A stretch of 64,000 nucleotides of DNA from Pseudarthrobacter sp. NamE2 (GCF_005796205.1 NZ_VAHN01000001.1:124001-188000); one strand, 5' to 3'; shown: positions 32,452 through 43,218, numbered from the stretch's first letter. Made by a program: numbers and translations. Notes: generated from the sequence alone by a model not told the origin.

Positions 32452-34461
32452 GTGTCAGATGCCCAGCAGATCACCCTCGTCGTCGATGGCGAAGAGACAA
32501 AGGTGACTACCGGGACAACCGGTGCGGAACTCTTCTTTGAGCGCCGCGATGTCGTTGTGGCCCGCGTCAACGGTGAACTGAAAGACCTGGACCAGGAACT
32601 TCCGGAGGGTGCCGACGTCGAAGGCGTCACCATCGATTCGCCTGACGGACTGAACGTGCTCCGGCACTCCACCGCCCACGTCATGGCCCAGGCGGTGCAG
32701 CAGCTGCGTCCGGACGCCAAGCTCGGAATCGGGCCCTACATCACCGACGGTTTCTACTTCGATTTCGACGTCGCCGAGCCCTTCACACCGGAGGACCTCA
32801 AGACCCTCGAAAAGATGATGCAGAAGATCATCAACCAGAACCAGAAGTTCGTCCGCCGCGTGGTAAACGAGGACGAGGCCCGCGAGGCCATGAAGAACGA
32901 GCCCTACAAACTTGAGCTGCTGGGCAAGAAGAACGACGCCGCCGAGGCCGGTGAAGGCGTGAACGTGGAGGTCGGCGCCGGCGACATCACCATCTACGAC
33001 AACGTGGAGCGCAAGGACGGCACCACGGTCTGGTGCGACCTGTGCCGCGGGCCGCACCTGCCCAACACCAAACTGATCTCCAACGCTTTCGCCCTGACCC
33101 GGTCCTCTTCCGCGTATTGGCTGGGCAACCAGAAAAACCAGCAGCTGCAGCGCATCTACGGCACCGCCTGGCCCACCAAGGACGCATTGAAGGCGTACCA
33201 GGAACGCATTGCTGAGGCCGAGCGCCGCGACCACCGCAAGCTTGGTTCGGAACTGGACCTGTTCTCGTTCCCTGACGAGCTCGGTTCCGGCCTGCCGGTG
33301 TTCCATCCCAAAGGCGGCATCATCCGCAAGGAGATGGAGGACTACTCACGCCAGCGGCACGTCGAGGCCGGCTACGAGTTTGTGTACACGCCCCACATCA
33401 CCAAGGGGCACCTGTACGAGGTGTCAGGCCACCTGGACTGGTACAAGGAAGGCATGTTCCCGGCCATGCAAGTGGACGCCGAACTCAACGAGGACGGCAC
33501 TGTGCGCAAGCCCGGCCAGGACTACTACCTGAAGCCGATGAACTGCCCCATGCACAACCTGATCTTCAGGTCGCGCGGCCGCTCCTACCGCGAACTGCCA
33601 CTGCGCCTGTTCGAGTTCGGGTCCGTCTACCGGTACGAGAAATCCGGCGTGGTGCACGGACTCACCCGCGTCCGCGGTATGACCCAGGACGACGCCCACA
33701 TCTACTGCACCCGCGAGCAGATGAAGGATGAACTCACAAAGACCCTGAACTTCGTCCTGGGCCTGCTCAAGGACTACGGGCTGAACGACTTCTACCTGGA
33801 GCTGTCCACCAAGGACCCGGAAAAGTACGTCGGCGACGACGCCACCTGGGAAGAAGCCACCCGTACGCTTGCCGAGGTGGCCCAGGAATCGGGGCTGGAA
33901 CTGGTCCCGGATCCGGGCGGGGCGGCCTTCTATGGCCCCAAGATCTCGGTGCAGGCCAAGGACGCCCTGGGCCGCACCTGGCAGATGTCCACCATCCAGC
34001 TGGACTTCAACCTTCCCGAGCGCTTCGAGCTTGAGTTCCAGGCAGCGGACGGTACCCGCCAGCGTCCGGTCATGATCCACCGCGCACTGTTCGGTTCCAT
34101 CGAGCGCTTCATGGGTGTGCTCACGGAGCACTACGCAGGTGCCTTCCCCGCATGGCTGGCACCCGTCCAGGTGGTGGGCATCCCTGTGGCGGAAGCGTTC
34201 AACGACTACATGTTCGACGTCGTGGGTCAGCTCAAGGCGGCAGGCATCCGCGCCGAGGTGGACACTTCCTCGGACCGCTTCCCGAAGAAGATCCGCACGG
34301 CCAGTAAGGACAAGATCCCGTTTGTGCTGATCGCAGGCGGCGACGACGCCGAGGCCGGCGCCGTGTCCTTCCGCTTCCGCGACGGAAGCCAGGACAACGG
34401 GGTGCCGGTGGCGGAAGCCGTCAAGCGGATCACGGAAGCCGTCCGTAACCGGACCAGCTGA
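32452..34461 (+). CDS. thrS: Threonyl-tRNA synthetase
   Basis: 669 residues, full length. TGS domain at the start, editing (SAD) domain with [11 protein letters not shown], then class II motifs: motif 2 ([25 protein letters not shown]), motif 3 later ([16 protein letters not shown]) and the zinc-binding Cys in MNCPMHN, plus a C-terminal anticodon-binding domain. It charges tRNA-Thr. GTG 32452 follows AGGAGACACCC. No T-box or other leader was seen in the 116 bp upstream. Confidence 0.97.
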   Translation: MSDAQQITLVVDGEETKVTTGTTGAELFFERRDVVVARVNGELKDLDQELPEGADVEGVTIDSPDGLNVLRHSTAHVMAQAVQQLRPDAKLGIGPYITDGFYFDFDVAEPFTPEDLKTLEKMMQKIINQNQKFVRRVVNEDEAREAMKNEPYKLELLGKKNDAAEAGEGVNVEVGAGDITIYDNVERKDGTTVWCDLCRGPHLPNTKLISNAFALTRSSSAYWLGNQKNQQLQRIYGTAWPTKDALKAYQERIAEAERRDHRKLGSELDLFSFPDELGSGLPVFHPKGGIIRKEMEDYSRQRHVEAGYEFVYTPHITKGHLYEVSGHLDWYKEGMFPAMQVDAELNEDGTVRKPGQDYYLKPMNCPMHNLIFRSRGRSYRELPLRLFEFGSVYRYEKSGVVHGLTRVRGMTQDDAHIYCTREQMKDELTKTLNFVLGLLKDYGLNDFYLELSTKDPEKYVGDDATWEEATRTLAEVAQESGLELVPDPGGAAFYGPKISVQAKDALGRTWQMSTIQLDFNLPERFELEFQAADGTRQRPVMIHRALFGSIERFMGVLTEHYAGAFPAWLAPVQVVGIPVAEAFNDYMFDVVGQLKAAGIRAEVDTSSDRFPKKIRTASKDKIPFVLIAGGDDAEAGAVSFRFRDGSQDNGVPVAEAVKRITEAVRNRTS

Positions 34462-34478
34462 CGGAACGGAACAGCAGC

Positions 34479-35066
34479 GTGCAGGAGAACACAGGCGGAG
34501 GGTATCCCGGTGATGCCGGCGTTACCGACGACTTTGCCCTCGCCGGTGTCCCGGACGCTTTCCAGCGCCTGTGGACTCCGCACCGCATGGCCTACATCAA
34601 GGGCGGGCAGCACCAGTTCAAGAACGAAGATGACTGTCCCTTCTGCGTCGGGCCAGGCCGCACGGACGAAGACGCGCTCATCGTCCACCGCGGGAAGACC
34701 TGCTACGTGGTGCTCAACCTGTTTCCCTACAACCCCGGGCATCTGCTGGTATGCCCCTACCGCCACATCCCTGACTACACGGACCTGACGGTGGAGGAGA
34801 CCGCGGAATTCGCCGACCTGACGCAAACGGCCATGCGGGTCCTGCGGAAGGTGGCGAACCCCGGCGGGTTCAACCTTGGCATGAACCAGGGTGTGGTGGG
34901 CGGCGCCGGCATCGCCGCCCACCTGCACCAGCACGTGGTTCCGCGCTGGGGTGGGGACGGCAACTTTTTCCCCATCATTGCCCAAACGAAGGCCATCACC
35001 CAGACACTCGATGAGGTCCGCCAGCAGGTGGCAGATGCCTGGCCCGGGGAGACGGATGCTGAATAG
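34479..35066 (+). CDS. HIT family hydrolase (AP4A phosphorylase/hydrolase-like)
   Basis: 195 residues with the HIT triad HLHQHVVPRW (H-x-H-x-H), DCPFC near the start for zinc, and VLNLFPYNPGHLLVCPYRH. It matches the actinobacterial AP4A-acting HIT protein encoded beside PIP synthase in mycobacteria. It overlaps the next gene by 11 bases, so the two are probably one operon. GTG 34479 has GGAACGGA before it; the start is not certain. Confidence 0.9.
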   Translation: MQENTGGGYPGDAGVTDDFALAGVPDAFQRLWTPHRMAYIKGGQHQFKNEDDCPFCVGPGRTDEDALIVHRGKTCYVVLNLFPYNPGHLLVCPYRHIPDYTDLTVEETAEFADLTQTAMRVLRKVANPGGFNLGMNQGVVGGAGIAAHLHQHVVPRWGGDGNFFPIIAQTKAITQTLDEVRQQVADAWPGETDAE

Positions 35067-35679
35067 GCACGCGCGCGGTTTCTTCACTGCGCTGTTCACC
35101 CCGCTTGCACGCTGGTTGCTTCGGATCGGTGTTTCCCCTGACGCGGTGACGGTTATCGGCACCGCCGGAGTTGTTGTTGGTGCCCTGGTGTTCTATCCCC
35201 TGGGGCAGCTCTTCTGGGGAACGCTCTTCATCACCGCCTTCATCTTCTCCGACGTCCTGGACGGCATCATGGCCAGGATGCAGGACGTGAAAAGCCGGTG
35301 GGGCAACTTCCTCGACTCCACCCTCGACCGGATCGCGGACGGTGCGCTTTTCGCGGGGCTGGCCGTCTGGTTCTTCACCGCAGGGGCCAACACTCCCATC
35401 GCCGTGGCGGCCACGCTCTGCCTGGTTCTGGGCATGGTGGTTTCCTATGCCCGGGCCAAAGCGGAGTCCCTCGGCTTCACCGCCAACGTGGGAATCGCCG
35501 AACGCGCCGAACGCCTCGTTTCGGTCCTGGTGGTCACCGGCCTCACGGGCCTGGGCCTGCCTCCGGTGGTGCTCCAGGTGACCCTGGTGCTCCTCGCGCT
35601 GGCAAGCCTTGTCACCGTGGTCCAGCGGGTACTTTCCGTCCGCCGGCAGGCCCAGGCAGAACCGTCAACTGCGGATTAA
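35056..35679 (+). CDS. pgsA: Phosphatidylinositol phosphate synthase (CDP-alcohol phosphatidyltransferase)
   Basis: 207 residues, about six membrane helices. The CAP motif is complete: D66-x2-D69-G-x2-A73-R74-x8-G83-x3-D87-x3-D91. The actinobacterial member here makes phosphatidylinositol phosphate from CDP-diacylglycerol and inositol phosphate in the membrane, the precursor of PI and mannosylated lipids. ATG 35056 overlaps the HIT gene; GGGGAG lies just before. Specificity (inositol phosphate versus glycerol phosphate) is inferred from the HIT neighbour. Confidence 0.85.
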   Translation: MLNRHARGFFTALFTPLARWLLRIGVSPDAVTVIGTAGVVVGALVFYPLGQLFWGTLFITAFIFSDVLDGIMARMQDVKSRWGNFLDSTLDRIADGALFAGLAVWFFTAGANTPIAVAATLCLVLGMVVSYARAKAESLGFTANVGIAERAERLVSVLVVTGLTGLGLPPVVLQVTLVLLALASLVTVVQRVLSVRRQAQAEPSTAD

Positions 35680-35820
35680 GCATGATTAAGCCGGCCGGCC
35701 GCCGGGGGACTAGTATTAGGACTGCCCGGTCAATGTTCCGGCAAAATCCGTGTGTGCACAGTACGGCATCTGCCGCCTGCACGCGCGGCGAAGGTCATCT
35801 ATCTACCCATAGGGGTTTTT

Positions 35821-36747
35821 GTGTCTACACCTGATGTAAGCAGCGAGGCCGGTTCGTCCGCGAACAGCTTCACGGGCAGCAGCCGCGTGAAGCGGGGCAT
35901 GGCCGAGATGCTCAAGGGCGGCGTCATCATGGACGTCGTCAATGTCGAACAGGCCCGCATCGCCGAGGACGCCGGTGCTGTTGCTGTAATGGCGCTGGAA
36001 CGCGTTCCGGCCGATATCCGCGCCCAGGGCGGCGTGTCCCGGATGTCCGATCCGGACATGATCGACCAGATCATCGATGCCGTGTCCATCCCGGTCATGG
36101 CCAAGGCCCGCATCGGCCACTTCGTCGAGGCCCAGGTCCTGCAGTCGCTGGGCGTGGACTACATTGACGAGTCCGAGGTCCTGACGCCGGCCGACTACAC
36201 CAACCACATCGACAAGTGGAACTTCACCGTTCCCTTCGTCTGCGGTGCCACCAACCTCGGTGAGGCGCTGCGCCGCATCAACGAGGGTGCGGCGATGATC
36301 CGTTCCAAGGGCGAGGCCGGCACCGGCGACGTCTCCAACGCAACCACGCACATGCGCCAGATCCGCGCCGAGCTGCTCAAGCTCGCCGCCCTTCCGGAGG
36401 ACGAGCTGTACGTTGCGGCGAAGGAGCTGCAGGCCCCTTACGAGCTGGTCAAGGAAGTTGCCTCCACCGGCAAGCTCCCGGTGGTGCTGTTCACCGCCGG
36501 CGGCATCGCCACCCCCGCCGACGCTGCCATGATGATGCAGCTCGGCGCTGACGGCGTGTTCGTTGGCTCGGGTATCTTCAAGTCCGGCAACCCCGCCCAG
36601 CGCGCCGCCGCCGTCGTGAAGGCCACCACCTTCTACGACGACCCCGACGTCATCGCCAAGGCCTCCCGTGGCCTGGGCGAAGCCATGGTGGGCATCAACG
36701 TCGACGAGATCCCCCAGCCGCACCGCCTCGCCGAGCGCGGCTGGTAA
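35821..36747 (+). CDS. pdxS: Pyridoxal 5'-phosphate synthase lyase subunit PdxS
   Basis: 308 residues, TIM barrel. [19 protein letters not shown] with the Lys region, [14 protein letters not shown] with the Schiff-base Lys, [18 protein letters not shown] and the final [10 protein letters not shown] are all conserved. It makes PLP from ribose 5-phosphate, glyceraldehyde 3-phosphate and ammonia from PdxT. I use GTG 35821 after AGGGGTTTTT rather than the longer frame. Its partner pdxT is about 5.8 kb downstream, not adjacent. A strong terminator follows. Confidence 0.97.
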   Translation: MSTPDVSSEAGSSANSFTGSSRVKRGMAEMLKGGVIMDVVNVEQARIAEDAGAVAVMALERVPADIRAQGGVSRMSDPDMIDQIIDAVSIPVMAKARIGHFVEAQVLQSLGVDYIDESEVLTPADYTNHIDKWNFTVPFVCGATNLGEALRRINEGAAMIRSKGEAGTGDVSNATTHMRQIRAELLKLAALPEDELYVAAKELQAPYELVKEVASTGKLPVVLFTAGGIATPADAAMMMQLGADGVFVGSGIFKSGNPAQRAAAVVKATTFYDDPDVIAKASRGLGEAMVGINVDEIPQPHRLAERGW

Positions 36748-36909
36748 TTTTCTCCTCGCGCCTTGTGGGCGCCTGGCAGCGCTGATCCTCTGCGTGCTAT
36801 TCCCCGCGCTCCCTCGGCAGCTTTATCGCTGGTCGGGGCGCGGGGGCCCTTTTACGCACGCTGACGGATCACCACCGCCTGTCGCCGCGGTGCACTTCAC
36901 TCATGAGAT

Positions 36910-36960
36910 GACGACGCCGGTCCCTCACCTTCTGTGGTGGGGGACCGGCGTCGTCCTTTT
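36910..36960 (+). terminator. Rho-independent terminator of pdxS
   Basis: A 15-bp perfect stem (GACGACGCCGGTCCC at 36910-36924, GGGACCGGCGTCGTC at 36941-36955) with additional CACC/GGTG pairing in the loop, followed by CTTTTTCTT. The 3' end of the convergent M3 peptidase gene is 22 bp beyond. Confidence 0.93.
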
Positions 36961-36982
36961 TCTTGCAGAGAAGTGGCGCGTT

Positions 36983-38995
36983 CTATTCGAGGCCGCGGCG
37001 TTTCAGGAGGGGTTCCAGCCTTGCGTCGCGGCCGCGGAGGGTGCGGAAGGAATTCAGGGGGTCGCGGCTGTTGCCGCGCGACAGCAGTTCCTGCCGGAAC
37101 CGTTCCCCGTTGGCGCGGGTTAGTCCGCCGTTTTCGCTGAACCAGTCCACCGTCTCGGCGTCCAGCACCTCGCTCCAGATGTACGAGTAGTAGCCCGCCG
37201 CGTACCCTGCACCCGCGAAGATGTGCTGGAAGTAGCCCGTCCGGTACCGGGGCGGAATCAGGGGATGGGCGATTCCTGCCGCAGCCAGGGCTTTCGCCTC
37301 GAACTCCAGGGCGTCGTCCGGAACTTCGCCGGGCTCCAGCACGTGCCAGGCAAGATCCAGCAGTGCAGCGCCGAGGTACTCCGTGGTGGCAAAGCCCTCA
37401 CCCCACAACCGGGATTCATTCAGCTTGTCCACAACATCCTGCGGCAGCGGTTCGCCCGTGACGTGATGCCGCGCGTAGTTGGCCAGAACCTCCGGCCACA
37501 TGATCCACATCTCGTTGACCTGCGACGGGTACTCAACAAAGTCGCGGGGCACGGATGTTCCGGAGAAACGCGGATAGGTGACGCTCGAGAAAAGCCCGTG
37601 CAGGGCATGGCCGAACTCGTGGAACGCGGTGCGGAGTTCATCCAGGGTCAGCAGCGTTGGTTCGCCGGCCGGGGGCTTTGAAATGTTGAGGTTATTGATA
37701 ACCACGGGCCGGGTCCCCAGCAAGGCTGACTGTTCAACGAGCGAGTTCATCCAGGCCCCGCCGCGTTTGGATTCCCGGCTGTAGTAGTCGCCCAGGAACA
37801 GGCCAAGGCCGCTGCCATCCCCGTTGCGCACCTCCCAGACCCGCACGTCGGGGTGGTAGCCGGCCAGATCCGGGCGTTCATGGAAGGTGATGCCGTAGAG
37901 GGAGTTGGCCGCAAAGAAGACGCCATCCTGGAGGACCCGGTCCAGTTCGAAGTACGGCCGGAGCGCCTGCTCGTCAACCTCGTACTTCTCCTTGCGGACC
38001 TTCGCCGAGTAGTAGGCCCAGTCCCAGGCCTCCAGCGGGTGGCCGGCGGCTTCGGCCAGCGCGGCGGCCTCGGCATCGGCATTGCGGACGGCTGACGGGG
38101 CCATCCGGGCGAGCATTGTCTGGACCGACCCGAAGTCCGGTGCGGTCTGCCGGTCCACCACGAGCTCAGCGTAGTTGGCGAAGCCCAGGAGGGCCGCTTT
38201 GTCAGCCCGCAGGCCGCTCATCTGCCGGGCCAGTTCCAGCACGTCGAGCTTCCCGCCGCCGCTGCCGCGGGCCACGGACGCTTCGAAGAGACGACGGCGG
38301 ACGTCCCGGTTTTCAAGCGCGGCGAGGGCAGGCTGGTTGCCGGGCTGCACCAGGGTCAGCAGGTACTTCCCGCCGTGGCCGGCTGCCCGGGCAGCTTCGG
38401 CTGCGCTGGCGACGTCGTCCGCCGGCAGGCCGGCGAGTTCATCTGCGCTGTCGAGCAGGAGGGCCGCCGACTTCATTCCCTCCTTCACGCGCTGGCCGAA
38501 TTCAGTACCGAGCCGGGCAAGTTCGGCGTTGATGGCCTTAAGCCTTTCCTGCGCCGGCCCGTCGAGCTGGATGCCGGACTGCCGGAACTCCTTCAGGTAC
38601 TCCTCCAGCAGGCGTGCCGCTTCGGGGCCGCAGGCGGAGCCATCAACAGCGGCGAACCTCTCGAACAGCGCACGGTTCAAGTAGATATCGTCCTGGTGGG
38701 CGGAAAACCGTGGTGAGAACGTCGTCTCGAGTTCCCGGATTTCGTCCGAAGCGTCGGCGGACACCAGCGTGAAGAAGGCTGCCGCGGCGCGCTCCAAAAG
38801 GCGGCCGGAGCGTTCCATGGCCACCACAGTGTTTTCGAACCCTGCCGGCTCCGGGTTGTCCGCAATTGCCTGGATTTCGGCCAGGTGCTCCGCCAGCCCG
38901 GCCTCGATGGCTTCCGCGTAATGGGAGGAGTCGATCTCATTGAACGGCGGCAACCCGTAGGGCAGGGGACTCGGGGCCAGGAGGGGGTTCGTCAT
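36983..38995 (-). CDS. M3 family metallopeptidase (oligopeptidase A / dipeptidyl carboxypeptidase type)
   Basis: 670 residues. The zinc motif HEFGH stands near residues 458-462 (FHEFGHALHGLF), followed by SVPRDFVEYPSQ with the third ligand Glu. M3 enzymes are cytoplasmic and cleave short peptides. Length fits the Dcp/OpdA group. ATG 38993-38995 follows AAAGG. Divergent from the CapA gene by 75 bp. Confidence 0.94.
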   Translation of the reverse strand: MTNPLLAPSPLPYGLPPFNEIDSSHYAEAIEAGLAEHLAEIQAIADNPEPAGFENTVVAMERSGRLLERAAAAFFTLVSADASDEIRELETTFSPRFSAHQDDIYLNRALFERFAAVDGSACGPEAARLLEEYLKEFRQSGIQLDGPAQERLKAINAELARLGTEFGQRVKEGMKSAALLLDSADELAGLPADDVASAAEAARAAGHGGKYLLTLVQPGNQPALAALENRDVRRRLFEASVARGSGGGKLDVLELARQMSGLRADKAALLGFANYAELVVDRQTAPDFGSVQTMLARMAPSAVRNADAEAAALAEAAGHPLEAWDWAYYSAKVRKEKYEVDEQALRPYFELDRVLQDGVFFAANSLYGITFHERPDLAGYHPDVRVWEVRNGDGSGLGLFLGDYYSRESKRGGAWMNSLVEQSALLGTRPVVINNLNISKPPAGEPTLLTLDELRTAFHEFGHALHGLFSSVTYPRFSGTSVPRDFVEYPSQVNEMWIMWPEVLANYARHHVTGEPLPQDVVDKLNESRLWGEGFATTEYLGAALLDLAWHVLEPGEVPDDALEFEAKALAAAGIAHPLIPPRYRTGYFQHIFAGAGYAAGYYSYIWSEVLDAETVDWFSENGGLTRANGERFRQELLSRGNSRDPLNSFRTLRGRDARLEPLLKRRGLE

Positions 38996-39070
38996 GAGGT
39001 AAACCTTTCACAGCACGGCACGCTTCTCAACGCGGCGAAATATCGATTCCGGGACGTGACCGTCCTTACA

Positions 39071-40363
39071 ATGGCGGTTATGGGGACCGTAGCCGGGTTG
39101 TCGGCGTGGCGCTTGCGCGTCTGCGCCCTGGCAATGTCGTTGGCCGGAGCACTCACTCTCCCGGGTGTGCTGGCCGGCTGCGGCCTGCTCGCCGAACAAA
39201 ACGGAACCTCCACGCCTGCTGCGCAGTCCACCACATCAGCGACGGGCACGCCTGCCGCTGATCCCGTGACCGAACCTCCAGCCACAGCTGCACCAACCCC
39301 GACGCCCGGCAAGGGTCTCGGCTGCCCGGTTCTTCGCTGCACCACGGTGCTGGTCACCGGCGACATGCTGGTGCACGATGAGTTGTGGCACCAGGCGCAG
39401 CAGGACGCTGCGGCCGCGGGTAAGCCCGGCTTGGATTTCGTTCCCCTGCTGGAGGGCCAGCGCCGCTACATCAGCAACAGCGACCTTGCCGTCTGCCACC
39501 AGGAGACGCCGGTGGCGGGACCGGAAGGGCCGTTCTCCACCTACCCGTCCTTCAACGTTCCACCCCAGATCATTGCAGCCGCAAAAGAAGTGGGCTACCA
39601 GGCCTGCACCACCGCCAGCAACCACACAATCGACCGCGGCACGGACGGCCTGCTGCGTACGCTTGACGCCCTTGACGCGGCAGGGCTGAAGCACACCGGC
39701 TCCTATCGGACAGAGAACGAGTCCGCGGGAATCCTGATCCTGCAGACGCCGGCCGCCAAGGTGGCACTCATCCAGGCCACCTACGGACTCAACGGACTGG
39801 TTGCGGAATACCCGTGGCAGGTGGACATGCTGGACGCACCGGCCATGATTGCCAAGGCGGAAAGGGCCAGGGCCCAGGGCGCCGACATCGTCCTCGCCGC
39901 GATGCATGCCGGTGACGAATACTCCAGCGCCCCAAATGCCCAGCAGCTGGACGTTGCCCATGCCCTGGCGGACAGCGGACAGTTCAACCTGATCTACGGG
40001 CACCATACGCATTCGGTCCTGCCCATCGAAAACTACAACGGCACCTGGATTGTCTACGGGCTCGGCAACGGGGTTACGGAGCTCTCGCCCACTTATACCG
40101 TCAACAATGAAGGCCTGCTGGTGCGCGCACAGTTCGGACAGGACGAGTCGGGCAAGTGGTCCGTCACCGACCTCGCCTGGGCGCCGTCCGTGATCGTCAG
40201 CAATCCCTACCGTTGGTGCTCGGTGGCTTCGGACGCGCCGCAGGGACCGTGTGAAGGAGCCGGGGCTGACGCTGAAACCCGGCAACGGACACAGAGCGTG
40301 GTGGAATCGATGGGCGCGGCGGCGGCCGGTGCCCGCGAACTCCTCATCACCCGCGAGCCGTAA
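39071..40363 (+). CDS. CapA family lipoprotein
   Basis: About 430 residues. N-terminal signal with lipobox VLAGC, Thr/Pro/Ala linker, then the CapA/metallophosphatase-like domain with VLVTGDMLVHDELW, SNSDLAVCHQETPV, TTASNHTIDRGTDGL, AAMHAGDEY and IYGHHTHSVLPIE. CapA proteins belong to poly-gamma-glutamate capsule machinery, but capB/capC are absent here, so it may act on other envelope polymers. Start uncertain: ATG 39071 or 39080 lack a good ribosome site. It ends 2 bp from gatD on the other strand. Confidence 0.82.
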   Translation: MAVMGTVAGLSAWRLRVCALAMSLAGALTLPGVLAGCGLLAEQNGTSTPAAQSTTSATGTPAADPVTEPPATAAPTPTPGKGLGCPVLRCTTVLVTGDMLVHDELWHQAQQDAAAAGKPGLDFVPLLEGQRRYISNSDLAVCHQETPVAGPEGPFSTYPSFNVPPQIIAAAKEVGYQACTTASNHTIDRGTDGLLRTLDALDAAGLKHTGSYRTENESAGILILQTPAAKVALIQATYGLNGLVAEYPWQVDMLDAPAMIAKAERARAQGADIVLAAMHAGDEYSSAPNAQQLDVAHALADSGQFNLIYGHHTHSVLPIENYNGTWIVYGLGNGVTELSPTYTVNNEGLLVRAQFGQDESGKWSVTDLAWAPSVIVSNPYRWCSVASDAPQGPCEGAGADAETRQRTQSVVESMGAAAAGARELLITREP

Positions 40364-40365
40364 GG

Positions 40366-41124
40366 TCAGCGGGGACGGCGGCCGGCGTGTTCGCGGGCCA
40401 GTTCCGCGTAGCGGTCGTCCGGTTGGCCGGGTTCAAACGATCCGAACTTCCGTTCCGCCGCTGTGCGGATCAGGAAGTCAGCGATGGCCGGGTTCTTTGG
40501 CAGCAGGGATCCGTGCAGGTAGCTGGCCACGATGTTGCGGTAGCGGGCGCCCTCGTGCCCGTCGCTGCTGTTGTTGCCGGTTCCCTTGGCTGTCGTGCCC
40601 AGCGGTCGGACTCCGCTGCCCAGGCTGGTCTGGCCGCTGTGGTTTTCGTAGCCGAGGACCTCCCCGAATTCGGGCGTCGCAACCTTCACGTTCCCGATCA
40701 GGCGTTCGTCGGTGCCGTGGGTTTCAACATCGAGGACGCCGATGCCGGGAATCACGGCACCGGTCCGTGTTTTGAAGAACCGGCCAAAAAGCTGGTACAG
40801 GCCGCAAATAAGCAGCATGGGGGTGCCGTCCTCTGCGAGGTCCTTCAAGGCGGCCGCCCGGTCCTGCAGGTCCTCCTGGATGACCAGTTGGCCGCTGTCC
40901 TGGCCGCCGCCGCCCACGATGATGTCGACGTCGTCGGGAAACGGATCACCCACGTTGTACTCCAGCAGTTCGGGGGTGTACCCGTGCCAGCTGATCCGTC
41001 GCTGCAGAACCAGGGCGTTGCCCCAGTCGCCGTAGATGTTCATGTCCCGGGGATACAGCTGGACCACCCGGAGGCTGCCCTTCCCCTGGCCGGCGGCAGG
41101 GACGGCGGACGTTTCCGGATTCAC
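40366..41124 (-). CDS. gatD: Lipid II isoglutaminyl synthase, glutamine amidotransferase subunit GatD
   Basis: 252 residues. Class I glutaminase fold with Cys107 (LLICGLYQLFG) and His204 (SYLHGSLLPK). GatD frees ammonia from Gln, which MurT uses to amidate D-Glu of lipid II. The GTG start overlaps the murT stop by four bases (bases 41121-41124), so the pair is coupled. Confidence 0.93.
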   Translation of the reverse strand: MNPETSAVPAAGQGKGSLRVVQLYPRDMNIYGDWGNALVLQRRISWHGYTPELLEYNVGDPFPDDVDIIVGGGGQDSGQLVIQEDLQDRAAALKDLAEDGTPMLLICGLYQLFGRFFKTRTGAVIPGIGVLDVETHGTDERLIGNVKVATPEFGEVLGYENHSGQTSLGSGVRPLGTTAKGTGNNSSDGHEGARYRNIVASYLHGSLLPKNPAIADFLIRTAAERKFGSFEPGQPDDRYAELAREHAGRRPR

Positions 41125-42413
41125 GAGACAACCTCCACGGTGGTGATCTTGGACAGTTCGCGGCGGATGGCCAGCATGGCGGTGTAGGTGCAGAAGATGC
41201 GTTTTGGCTTGCCGGCAGCTTCCCTGATGAAGGCGGCCAGGGCCGGTGCGATGTCCGGCTGCACGTCCCCGAACGGAACCTCGTCATACTGCAGCCGCAA
41301 CGCCATGTCGTAGGCGCGGGAACCGGTGAGCTGGTCCACGCCCTCTTCGCGAAGGGAGTCGAACTCCACGTCCCACAGCCAGGACATGTCCCGGCCGTCC
41401 GCGTAGTTGTCGTTGATGGCGATCATCGTTGCGTAGCCGCCGGCCGGAAACGACTTCAGCCCGAGCCGGAAGCCGCTCGGGTTCTTGACCAGCACCAGGT
41501 CCAGCGGCTGGCCATCGACGGTGAGGCTTTCGCCGCGGCCGAAGGCGGGCGCCACCTGGGAGAGGGCTTCCAGCAGCGTTGCGTGGTCCGCGTCGACGGC
41601 ACCTCCGCCGCAGATGCTTCGCGCCAGGGTCAGGGCCGCGGCTGCGTTGAAGATGTTGTACACCCCGCGCAACTTCATCCCGGTGGTGACCGTGCCGCCG
41701 TCGTACTCAAACTCGGCGCTGTCGGCGCCCACTTTGCGAAGCACGACGTCGGCTGCGGGCTTTTCCGGAAGGTCCGCCGGGGCGGGGCTGCCGGGAGCGG
41801 CGCGCATGTCGTCATCGTTCGGAAAGGTAGCCAGCAGTGAATCGTCCAGGCCGAAGTACCGGACTTCCTGTCCCGTGAGCGTTTCGGCGATCCGGGCCAC
41901 CCGCGGGTCTTCGCGATTCAGGACCACCGTGCCAGTGGTTTTGGCGGCGATGTGCTGGAGCAGCTGGGCCGTCTTGTCGATTTCGCCGAACCGGTCAAGC
42001 TGGTCCCGGAGGACATTGAGAAGGAGGCAGTAGCGGGGCGGAACACTGTTGACGAAGTGGACGGCGTGGGCTTCATCCAGTTCCAGGACAGCGATATCCG
42101 CCTCGAGCCGGCCGCGCCAGTCCACCTCACCGAGCAGGGCAGCTGCAACGCCGCGGGTGAAATTGCTGCCTGTCCGGTTGGTGAAGACCTTGAGCCCCTG
42201 GCTTTCCAGCAGTTCCACCACCATCTTGGTGGTGGTGGTCTTCCCGTTGGTGCCGCTGACCACCGCCACGCCGTGGGGGAGGGTGCTGAGAGTCCGCCGC
42301 ATGAAGCCGGGGTCGATTTTCTCGACCACCAGGCCCGGCAGGGCCGAACCGCCGCCCCGGAGCCGGGATGCCCGGCGAACCAACTTGCCAAGCGGAACAC
42401 TAAAGGAAAACAT
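41121..42413 (-). CDS. murT: Lipid II isoglutaminyl synthase, Mur-ligase-like subunit MurT
   Basis: 430 residues. ATP loop GTNGKTT at 54-60, the Mur ligase middle domain with LDEAHAVHF and [15 protein letters not shown], and a C-terminal DUF1727 part with [10 protein letters not shown] and [17 protein letters not shown]. With GatD it amidates lipid II on the inner face of the membrane. The Cys ladder that holds zinc in some homologues is not seen. Start ATG 42411-42413; divergent from pdxT with about 90 bp. Confidence 0.93.
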   Translation of the reverse strand: MFSFSVPLGKLVRRASRLRGGGSALPGLVVEKIDPGFMRRTLSTLPHGVAVVSGTNGKTTTTKMVVELLESQGLKVFTNRTGSNFTRGVAAALLGEVDWRGRLEADIAVLELDEAHAVHFVNSVPPRYCLLLNVLRDQLDRFGEIDKTAQLLQHIAAKTTGTVVLNREDPRVARIAETLTGQEVRYFGLDDSLLATFPNDDDMRAAPGSPAPADLPEKPAADVVLRKVGADSAEFEYDGGTVTTGMKLRGVYNIFNAAAALTLARSICGGGAVDADHATLLEALSQVAPAFGRGESLTVDGQPLDLVLVKNPSGFRLGLKSFPAGGYATMIAINDNYADGRDMSWLWDVEFDSLREEGVDQLTGSRAYDMALRLQYDEVPFGDVQPDIAPALAAFIREAAGKPKRIFCTYTAMLAIRRELSKITTVEVVS

Positions 42414-42504
42414 GTTTCGAATATATCCCAGCAGCGGCATGCAACTTTCGCTCCGGCTCCGACAGCGGACCGGTCGGTCATGCCAGGCCCCGTATGCTGG
42501 ATGG

Positions 42505-43215
42505 ATGACAAATGCCACTTCAGCTGCTTCCGCGCGCGTGGGCTCAGGCCTGCGGATCGGCGTCCTGGCGCTCCAGGGCGACTTCCGGGAGCACCTCAGC
42601 GCCGCAGAGGCCACGGGGGCCGAGGCTGTGGGAATCCGCCGGCCCAAGGAACTGGACGGCCTGGACGGGCTGATCATTCCCGGCGGTGAATCAACCGCCA
42701 TGGACAAACTGGCCCGGGCCTTCGAGCTCGCGGAACCGCTGCGGGAGCGGATCACCGAGGGGCTGCCGGTCTACGGGTCCTGTGCGGGAATGATCCTGTT
42801 GGCCTCGGATATAGCGGACCCCGCCACTGATCTTTCAGGCGCCCCGCAGCAGACGTTCGGCGGGCTGGACATGACGGTCCGCCGCAACGCATTCGGCCGA
42901 CAGCGGGACTCGTTCGAAACAGACCTTGAATTCAAAGGGCTTGATTTCAGCGCGGGCGAAGAAGGCGTGCCTCCGGTGCATGCCGTGTTCATCCGCGGGC
43001 CCTGGGTGGAGCGGGTTGGCCCCGGCGTGGAGGTCCTGGCGCAGGTGGAGCCCGCGGAACCCGGGCACGCGTCCCACGCAGTCCCCCTGCCCGGGACGGC
43101 TAGAATTGTGGCAGTGCGTTCCGGCCGGCTGCTGGCCACCTCCTTCCATCCGGAAGTGACAGGGGAGAAGCGCGTACATGAACTTTTTATCCGCATGATC
43201 AGAGGAGAAGCGTAA
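42505..43215 (+). CDS. pdxT: Pyridoxal 5'-phosphate synthase glutaminase subunit PdxT
   Basis: 236 residues. [23 protein letters not shown] (GGES oxyanion loop), [10 protein letters not shown] with Cys93, and [20 protein letters not shown] with the His-Glu pair make a complete class I glutaminase. It supplies ammonia to PdxS. The start ATG 42505 has no clear ribosome site, and the first 15 residues are not conserved in the family. It is followed closely by yebC (3 bp). Confidence 0.95.
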   Translation: MTNATSAASARVGSGLRIGVLALQGDFREHLSAAEATGAEAVGIRRPKELDGLDGLIIPGGESTAMDKLARAFELAEPLRERITEGLPVYGSCAGMILLASDIADPATDLSGAPQQTFGGLDMTVRRNAFGRQRDSFETDLEFKGLDFSAGEEGVPPVHAVFIRGPWVERVGPGVEVLAQVEPAEPGHASHAVPLPGTARIVAVRSGRLLATSFHPEVTGEKRVHELFIRMIRGEA

Positions 43216-43218
43216 AGC

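Noticed and set aside
35676..35687. TAAGCATGATTA near the pgsA stop, resembling the csbD palindrome
   Set aside because: It overlaps the stop codon of pgsA, is not a full palindrome, and lies about 135 bp from pdxS, unlike the 36-52 bp spacing of the others.
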